Shown here piece by piece: positions 22,073-25,501 of a stretch of DNA of 25,501 bases. Numbering within the stretch: the first letter of the stretch is position 1; each line of letters begins with the position of its first letter. This DNA comes from a virus. The translations under genes were made by a program, and so were the position numbers. The notes beneath the pieces are model-generated. The model was not told where the DNA came from, did no database searches, and saw nothing but the letters and a program-made list of their open reading frames with translations. The stretch spans positions 1 through 25,501 of the IMG/VR virus record IMGVR_UViG_3300037502_001333, one strand, 5' to 3'.

Positions 22073-22242
22073 TCTTGGGCGCACAAAACATGGCCGCTAA
22101 AGTCGACCGGACGGCCGGACAGTCGACCGGACGTCCGGTCGTCCGGTCGACAGCCAAATGCCCGGAGTGTGATGATGGATATGCACACATATGTGTGCAT
22201 TCCATCTCCACGCATGGGAGAGATTTTTCATCTAAAAGTTGA
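22069..22242 (+). CDS. Small Cys-motif protein overlapping an octamer repeat array
   Basis: A frame of 57 residues in ATGA overlap with the primase-helicase. It begins M-I-L-G-A-Q-N-M-A-A-K, then V-D-R-T-A-G-Q-S-T-G-R-P-V-V-R-S-T, which is simply the translation of the GACCGGAC repeats, then C-P-E-C-D-D-G-Y-A-H-I-C-V-H, a possible zinc-binding knuckle (C-x-x-C, later C-x-x-H), and ends with I-S-T-H-G-R-D-F-S-S-K-S. The overlap and Cys/His motif support a real gene; the repeat-encoded middle suggests DNA constraints on the sequence. If it is not translated, the whole 22073-22340 segment is an intergenic repeat region. Confidence 0.5.
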   Translation: MILGAQNMAAKVDRTAGQSTGRPVVRSTAKCPECDDGYAHICVHSISTHGRDFSSKS

Positions 22243-22282
22243 CCGGACGACCGGACAAAATCCTTTGGGGTGTCCGGTCGAC
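22102..22282. repeat. Array of GACCGGAC octamers in both orientations
   Basis: Exact GACCGGAC at 22105, 22125, 22241 and 22249 and its complement GTCCGGTC at 22133, 22141 and 22272, plus a near copy GGCCGGAC at 22113. The copies at 22125-22140 form a perfect 16-bp palindrome, and GTCGACCGGAC (22122-22132) is mirrored exactly at 22141-22151. The right group forms a stem from AAAAGT-T-GACCGGAC (22234-22248) with GTCCGGTCGACTTTT (22272-22286), one G-T pair, followed by another T, terminator-like. No other copies were noticed elsewhere in the window by eye. Confidence 0.85.
22181..22200. repeat. Perfect 20-bp palindrome
   Basis: ATGCACACATATGTGTGCAT reads the same on both strands. It lies between the left and right GACCGGAC groups, inside the small Cys-motif frame. 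A dimeric regulator site or a cruciform are possible; there is no loop, so it is not a terminator. Confidence 0.8.
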
Positions 22283-22340
22283 TTTTTGGGTGTTTTGGGC
22301 AAGTATTACAGTATTACTTTTGATTCGTGGGAGTATTGCG

Positions 22341-22661
22341 ATGGAAATCACTGAAACCTGGGTCGAAGACGACCGTGTTTTGTGCAGCCAGTGCGATCAC
22401 GCAAAACTGGTCGACTGCAAGCAGTCCATGCCAGCAGAGCAGATGGAAAAGCACCGCAAGGTCAATGCCAAACCGCTGCAATGGATGTTCGATGTGGCCA
22501 AGGTCAGGAACGGCTGGGCGACAGTCACATGGAAGGAATGGCAGTGCCAGGCTACTGGCATGGCCACTCAGCCACTGGATCTCAAGCACCGCTGCCATTT
22601 GTATTCCAAGGCAACTGCCAAGCCTTCATCGGTAGAATCCGATGCATGGTGGCTCGACTGA
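22341..22661 (+). CDS. Small Cys-rich protein (possible zinc-binding)
   Basis: The ATG at 22341 has GGGAG 7 nt upstream; the frame is open further 5' but without support. The protein has 106 residues with C-S-Q-C at 15-18, Cys26, Cys69 and H-R-C-H at 83-86, a plausible zinc site. Trp-rich in the middle (W-A-T-V-T-W-K-E-W-Q-C). No family is recognised. It sits between the octamer array and the VRR-NUC gene, which it overlaps by 16 nt; a DNA-binding accessory role in replication is inference. Confidence 0.65.
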   Translation: MEITETWVEDDRVLCSQCDHAKLVDCKQSMPAEQMEKHRKVNAKPLQWMFDVAKVRNGWATVTWKEWQCQATGMATQPLDLKHRCHLYSKATAKPSSVESDAWWLD

Positions 22662-23023
22662 GAAAAAGCATTGAACACACTGAACAGGTCAAGCTGGTGC
22701 AGCGGGTCAGAGCCTTCTATCCAGATGTCATCATTGCCTCGATACCGAATGGAGGCGATAGAACGGCCTCAGAGCGCGTTAGGCTGCACAGTGAGGGTGT
22801 ACTGGCTGGAATGCCTGATTTGTGCGTCCTGGAGGCTTGTGGTGGCTTCCATGGGCTGTTTGTGGAGATGAAGACAGCAACAGGGCAGCAGAGCAAAGAG
22901 CAAAAGGCTTTGCAGTTGCAATTAAACAACAGAGGCTATCTGTGCACCGTGGCCAGATCAGCCGCTGAAGGCTTTGAAATCATTAAGGGGTACTTGAATG
23001 GCGAAAGCAAACACACTGGCTGA
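22646..23023 (+). CDS. VRR-NUC family nuclease (Holliday-junction-resolvase-like)
   Basis: The ATG at 22646 is chosen (125 residues); the frame is open well upstream, but that part overlaps the previous gene. The VRR-NUC motifs are in order: H-T-E-Q at 11-14, I-P-N-G-G-D-R-T at 33-40, G-V-L-A-G-M-P-D-L at 51-59 (Asp58), F-V-E-M-K at 72-76 (Glu74, Lys76), Q-S-K-E-Q at 82-86, L-N-N-R-G-Y-L-C. These make up the PD-(D/E)xK catalytic site. Phage VRR-NUC proteins are proposed structure-specific endonucleases that resolve branched DNA before packaging, consistent with the terminase gene that follows with a 26-nt overlap. Confidence 0.85.
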   Translation: MVARLRKSIEHTEQVKLVQRVRAFYPDVIIASIPNGGDRTASERVRLHSEGVLAGMPDLCVLEACGGFHGLFVEMKTATGQQSKEQKALQLQLNNRGYLCTVARSAAEGFEIIKGYLNGESKHTG

Positions 23024-23498
23024 ATGGGCTGACAACATTGCAGACAGACAGATGAGCCAGAAAGACAAAGCCAGCGTTGCACGCAAGGAAGCCTCAGACG
23101 TCAACAAGAAGATCCACCAGTTCGGTGGCGAAATGGCCATCGTCGACAGACTATCCCAAGGGGAAACAGTGTTGGGGTTGGCTCGGACGCTGGGGATAAG
23201 TCACACCGCTTTTTACGATTGGGTGGACAGAGGGGGCGAGGCACGCGCTGCTGCCCTCGCGCGTGCGCGCGCCCGTGGTGGGCAGAGTTTAGCCGAGCAG
23301 ACGCTGGACATCGCCGACAGCGCATCACCGCAAGAGGCGCAGGTGGCCAAGCTGCGGGTGGACACCAGGCGCTGGCTGGCCAGCAAGATGGCTCCTGACG
23401 AGTACGGTGACAAGCAGCAGCCGCTGGTCAACATCGACCTGGGCAGCATGGCGCTCGATGCGCTGCGCAAACGCAGCATTACGCATACCGAAGACTGA
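22998..23498 (+). CDS. Terminase small subunit (Sf6 gp1-like)
   Basis: A protein of 166 residues with AAGGGG about 7 nt before its ATG. The middle holds a helix-turn-helix, I-V-D-R-L-S-Q-G-E-T-V-L-G-L-A-R-T-L-G-I then S-H-T-A-F-Y-D-W-V-D at 48-77. The C-terminal half has A-K-L-R-V-D-T-R-R-W-L-A-S-K-M-A-P-D-E-Y at 117-136, a signature of this small-terminase family. It would bind the packaging site and regulate the large subunit. The large subunit gene is not adjacent: about 1.4 kb with a repeat-rich non-coding segment and six small genes separate them. Confidence 0.85.
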   Translation: MAKANTLAEWADNIADRQMSQKDKASVARKEASDVNKKIHQFGGEMAIVDRLSQGETVLGLARTLGISHTAFYDWVDRGGEARAAALARARARGGQSLAEQTLDIADSASPQEAQVAKLRVDTRRWLASKMAPDEYGDKQQPLVNIDLGSMALDALRKRSITHTED

Positions 23499-23864
23499 CG
23501 CTGCTGCACACAACGTCCATTATGTAAAGTCGCTCTTGAGTTATCCACAGATTTAGGAATACGTTAGGCGTAGCTTCTGAGTTATCCACAGGAATCTGTG
23601 GATAAGTGTGGACAAAAGCCTGTGGACAGGTGACTGCCGCCAGCCTGGCGATCTGGCCGCGACCCCCCCCATGGGCCGCGCGGCGGGGGCGCGGCTGTGG
23701 CGGTGCTTAACCTACATCCCCAACATCCCTGAAAAAAAATTTTTTAAGTGTGTTGGAAATGTGGCGCAGCCCTGAAAAAATTTTTGAGTTAATTTCCCCC
23801 AACCACTTGCACCGCTTCATCAACTTGACTTAAACTGCAATTCCCTTCAACCAGGAGTAAACCG
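23499..23864. other. Gene-free 366-bp segment with DnaA boxes: candidate replication origin
   Basis: No gene is visible here. It contains three perfect DnaA boxes TTATCCACA: plus strand at 23541-23549 and 23582-23590, minus strand at 23597-23605. Variants TTGTCCACA (minus, 23607-23615) and CTGTCCACA (minus, 23621-23629) follow. Boxes two and three form the inverted repeat TTATCCACAG-GAAT-CTGTGGATAA. TGAGTTATCCACAG is repeated at 23537 and 23578, 41 nt apart. A GC-rich hairpin follows (CCGCG-a-CCCCC with GGGGGCGCGG, 23657-23694). Then come two A-tract/T-tract elements, CCCTGAAAAAAAATTTTTT (23727-23745) and CCCTGAAAAAATTTTTG (23770-23786). DnaA boxes with A/T-rich DNA nearby are typical of bacterial and plasmid origins; that this one works is inference. 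A weak promoter TTGCAC-N18-TAAACT (from 23807) may serve the next gene. Confidence 0.7.
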
Positions 23865-24029
23865 ATGAACACGACATATCTGACTAAAGTGAGAACCCTC
23901 TACCCGAACAGCCGCCACAATCAGCGCCAGTGGGTGAAGTCAATTCGCCAGCTTGGCCCCAGGTGGTTGGTGGCCCAGCCGCAGCCGCAAGCCAAACTGC
24001 GTGAGCAGGCAGCGGGGCGGTGTGTATGA
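23865..24029 (+). CDS. Small basic phage protein
   Basis: A frame of 54 residues with a good ribosome site (AGGAG, about 8 nt before the ATG). It is rich in Arg, Gln and Trp: M-N-T-T-Y-L-T-K-V-R-T-L-Y-P-N-S-R, then Q-R-Q-W-V-K-S-I-R-Q-L-G-P-R-W-L. I have seen similar short proteins with the motif N-R/Q-x-Q-W-V-x-S-x-R-x-L-G-x-R/K-W-L in phage genomes, function unknown. It is first of six genes coupled by ATGA overlaps and lies directly after the candidate origin. Confidence 0.65.
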   Translation: MNTTYLTKVRTLYPNSRHNQRQWVKSIRQLGPRWLVAQPQPQAKLREQAAGRCV

Positions 24030-24124
24030 AGACCAACCTGATCTTGCTCGCCAGCCTGGCGGCATCGGCTGTGGTGTCTTTGTCAACCATTTATGCCCTG
24101 CTGTGGCTGGTGGGGGTGGTATGA
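24026..24124 (+). CDS. 32-residue membrane peptide
   Basis: A frame of 32 residues, M-K-T-N-L-I-L-L-A-S-L-A-A-S-A-V-V-S-L then S-T-I-Y-A-L-L-W-L, one hydrophobic helix or a signal-anchor. ATGA overlaps on both sides support it. No family is recognised. Together with the similarly tiny membrane frames at 2146 and 2235 it shows a habit of this phage of keeping membrane micro-genes in coupled chains. Confidence 0.5.
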   Translation: MKTNLILLASLAASAVVSLSTIYALLWLVGVV

Positions 24125-24360
24125 GTGACACGATAGACATGGCCCGTGAAGTCAAGATGCCTTATGACTTTGTAACTGGTGAGCCAATCTACCTTGAAAA
24201 GCTGAAAGCCTTTGAAGCCCTTGTCCGTGCTGATGAGCGTGAGGCGTGTGCAAAAGAGTGCGATGAATTAGCTGGGATTCTGGCCTGCCACAACGACAAG
24301 GATGGGTCTGAAATCTGCGTAAGCCTGCGTGACACCATCCGAGCAAGGGGGAACACATGA
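24121..24360 (+). CDS. Small soluble phage protein
   Basis: A protein of 79 residues in ATGA overlap with both neighbours. A central helix F-E-A-L-V-R-A-D-E-R-E-A-C-A-K-E-C-D-E-L is a frequently met motif in phage hypothetical proteins; it continues with A-C-H-N-D-K and ends in I-R-A-R-G-N-T. Four Cys (C42, C46, C56 and C66 by count) might bind a metal. No function is known. Confidence 0.65.
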   Translation: MSDTIDMAREVKMPYDFVTGEPIYLEKLKAFEALVRADEREACAKECDELAGILACHNDKDGSEICVSLRDTIRARGNT

Positions 24361-24473
24361 CCCAATGCAAACACCGCTGGCTACTGACCCCATCACCGCA
24401 CCGCAGTCAGTACCACTACCAATGCGCCAAGTGCAACCAAGTGGCATGGACCACCATCAAGGAAAAAGAATGA
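24357..24473 (+). CDS. 38-residue zinc-knuckle-like peptide
   Basis: A frame of 38 residues, M-T-Q-C-K-H-R-W-L-L-T, later Y-H-Y-Q-C-A-K-C-N-Q-V-A-W. The pairs C4/H6 and C23/C26 fit a small treble-clef or zinc-ribbon-like fold. ATGA overlaps on both sides. No function is known; small zinc peptides in phage early regions can bind nucleic acids or host polymerase, which here is only a possibility. Confidence 0.55.
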   Translation: MTQCKHRWLLTPSPHRSQYHYQCAKCNQVAWTTIKEKE

Positions 24474-24634
24474 CCAAAAAAGAAGCCCTTGAGGCAATCA
24501 AACTTTTAGCCGCGCTGGAGTCGTGGGCGTTCAGCCAATCAAACCGAATACCCGACTATTTGGTCGACGACATTCACCGCTCAATAGCTGTGCTGGAGAT
24601 GATTGCGCTGAACCATGTTGAGGAGAAGCCATGA
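24470..24634 (+). CDS. Small helical protein
   Basis: A frame of 54 residues: M-T-K-K-E-A-L-E-A-I-K-L-L-A-A-L-E-S-W-A, then R-I-P-D-Y-L-V-D-D-I-H-R-S-I-A-V-L-E-M-I. It looks like two amphipathic helices joined by a loop, a likely dimer. ATGA overlaps on both sides support it as a gene. No family is recognised. Confidence 0.6.
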   Translation: MTKKEALEAIKLLAALESWAFSQSNRIPDYLVDDIHRSIAVLEMIALNHVEEKP

Positions 24635-24936
24635 CCCCAGTACGCCAAAGAAAAGTCAGGGCATTGCTGAGAGCTAATCCATGGGGATTGACGCCGATGG
24701 AGATTGCAGCGGCAACGGGGATGCACGTTGCCAACGTGCGGACATCTCTAAGGGCAATGCCTGATGTGTATGTGGACCGCTGGCAGCTTGGAAAAAGGGG
24801 GCAGTTTTCCAAGGTGTGGGTGGCGGTGAAAGTGCCGGAAGACTGCCCACATCCGAAAGACAGAACGAAGTGGGGTGGCAACACATACAAGCCGAGAACG
24901 CATTGGCAGCCTGGAGCGTATGCCGTGGCGGCATAA
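24631..24936 (+). CDS. Winged-helix protein before the large terminase
   Basis: A protein of 101 residues. Residues 6-45 form a helix-turn-helix (V-R-A-L-L-R-A-N-P-W-G-L-T-P-M-E-I-A-A-A then T-G-M-H-V-A-N-V-R-T-S-L), and a wing follows (V-D-R-W-Q-L-G-K-R-G-Q-F-S-K-V-W-V). The C-terminus is basic and Trp/Tyr-containing (K-W-G-G-N-T-Y-K-P-R-T-H-W-Q). It is last in the coupled chain and ends 9 nt before the terminase start. It may regulate the chain or assist packaging; the sequence does not decide. Confidence 0.7.
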   Translation: MTPVRQRKVRALLRANPWGLTPMEIAAATGMHVANVRTSLRAMPDVYVDRWQLGKRGQFSKVWVAVKVPEDCPHPKDRTKWGGNTYKPRTHWQPGAYAVAA

Positions 24937-24945
24937 TTGACGCCT

Positions 24946-25501
24946 ATGGCAAAAACAGAAAATGTGTTTCAGCAGTGGGTGGACAGGTATCACCCAGACC
25001 CGGTGCTGTTTGTGCGTGAGGTGCTGGGGGTAGATCCTGACCCCTGGCAGGTGAAGTTCTTGGGGGCGATTGCCCGTGGGGACAGGAAGATCAGCGTGCG
25101 CAGTGGCCACGGGGTGGGAAAGTCAACAGCATCAAGCTGGGCCATGCTGTGGTACTTCATGACCCGCAGCCCGGTAAAGGTGGTGGTGACAGCGCCGACT
25201 AGCAGCCAACTGTATGACGCCATGTTTGCTGAACTCAAACGCTGGATCAACGCTATGCCGCTGCCATTGCAGGGGCTGCTGACTGTCAAGCAAGAGCGTA
25301 TTGAGTTCAACGCTGCGCCCACTGAGATGTTTATCTCGGCCCGAACTTCAAGGGCCGAGCAGCCTGAAGCGTTGCAGGGTATTCACTCTGAGTATGTGAT
25401 GCTGGTGGCCGATGAGGCGTCAGGTGTGCCGGAGCAGGTGTTTGAGGCGGCGGCTGGGTCGATGTCTGGACACAATGCTGTGACCTTATTACTTGGCAAC
25501 C
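24946..25501 (+). CDS. Terminase large subunit, 3' end outside window
   Basis: 185 codons are present and the gene runs off the right edge. ATPase motifs: Walker A S-G-H-G-V-G-K-S-T at 53-61, the strand V-V-T-A-P-T-S-S-Q at 80-88, Walker B V-M-L-V-A-D-E-A at 151-158 (Asp156, Glu157). The adenine-binding region F-V-R-E-V-L-G and D-P-W-Q precede it. This is the packaging motor ATPase of tailed phages; the nuclease domain should follow outside. The start codon is ATG at 24946 without a strong ribosome site. The small subunit is 1.4 kb upstream. Confidence 0.92.
   Translation, partial: MAKTENVFQQWVDRYHPDPVLFVREVLGVDPDPWQVKFLGAIARGDRKISVRSGHGVGKSTASSWAMLWYFMTRSPVKVVVTAPTSSQLYDAMFAELKRWINAMPLPLQGLLTVKQERIEFNAAPTEMFISARTSRAEQPEALQGIHSEYVMLVADEASGVPEQVFEAAAGSMSGHNAVTLLLGN

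Noticed and set aside
22302-22339. AGTATTAC repeated twice and AGTATTGC once before the 22341 gene
   Set aside because: Short A/T-rich repeats overlapping a leader; no matching -35/-10 pair was found, and chance is likely.
23250-23280. Alternating CG-rich stretch as Z-DNA or a special site
   Set aside because: It codes the A-L-A-R-A-R-A-R-G part of the terminase small subunit and is explained by Ala/Arg codons.
1-25501. tRNA genes, integrase or attachment site
   Set aside because: No cloverleaf with a conserved T-loop, no tyrosine or serine recombinase motif and no att-like duplicated tRNA end were seen by eye; a tRNA search program would be needed to exclude a divergent tRNA.

Overview
The window reads as part of the genome of a tailed bacteriophage (Caudoviricetes), probably podovirus-like, infecting a Gram-negative host. 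Evidence for a phage: a terminase small and large subunit, a complete Gram-negative lysis cassette (GH19 endolysin plus a nested Rz/Rz1 spanin pair), repeat-built tail proteins, and a run of large Ala/Gln-rich proteins behind a likely tail/DNA-stabilising protein, as in podovirus DNA-ejection cassettes. No tape-measure, sheath or baseplate gene is visible. The moderately high GC, strong Shine-Dalgarno use and E. coli-type DnaA boxes suggest a proteobacterial, possibly freshwater betaproteobacterial host; that is inference only. No rRNA, tRNA, CRISPR array, insertion sequence or integrase was found. Capsid and portal genes must lie outside the window, and both end genes (tail protein at the left, large terminase at the right) run off its edges.

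Layout. (1) 2-1951: repeat-built tail protein and tail assembly chaperone. (2) 1970-4951: lysis and membrane block. It starts with a chain of very small genes, most overlapping by exactly 4 nt (ATGA), several of them single-span membrane peptides and so holin candidates. Two larger membrane proteins, Rz with embedded Rz1, and the endolysin follow. (3) 4970-13965: virion genes, namely a beta-rich protein, a nozzle/stabilisation-like protein, a GNAT-like small protein and five consecutive candidate internal/ejection proteins, ending at a likely intrinsic terminator at 13983-14018. (4) 15510 down to 13946: a minus-strand operon of seven small genes, probably early/regulatory, including a winged-helix protein. 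(5) 15511-16556: switch-like region with a small HTH protein, a minus-strand ssDNA-binding protein and three readable promoters, two sharing the form TTGCGT-N17-CAYAAT. (6) 16557-23498: replication and recombination module: SNF2-type helicase, PP-loop (PAPS-reductase-like) enzyme with a cysteine cluster, small DUF7220-like membrane protein, Cas4/RecB-like Fe-S nuclease (DUF2800), primase-helicase, small Cys proteins, VRR-NUC nuclease and terminase small subunit. (7) 23499-23864: a 366-bp gene-free segment with three perfect DnaA boxes and two variants, a GC hairpin and A/T tracts, a candidate replication origin. (8) 23865-25501: six ATGA-coupled small genes, then the large terminase.

How it fits together. 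The helicase, primase-helicase, SSB, Fe-S nuclease and VRR-NUC form a replication/recombination set with no DNA polymerase in the window. Together with the DnaA boxes this suggests replication that recruits the host initiator and replisome. The least explained parts are the GACCGGAC octamer array at 22105-22282, the DnaA-box segment, the micro-gene membrane cluster at 1970-3133, and the four-repeat protein at 7480-8673.
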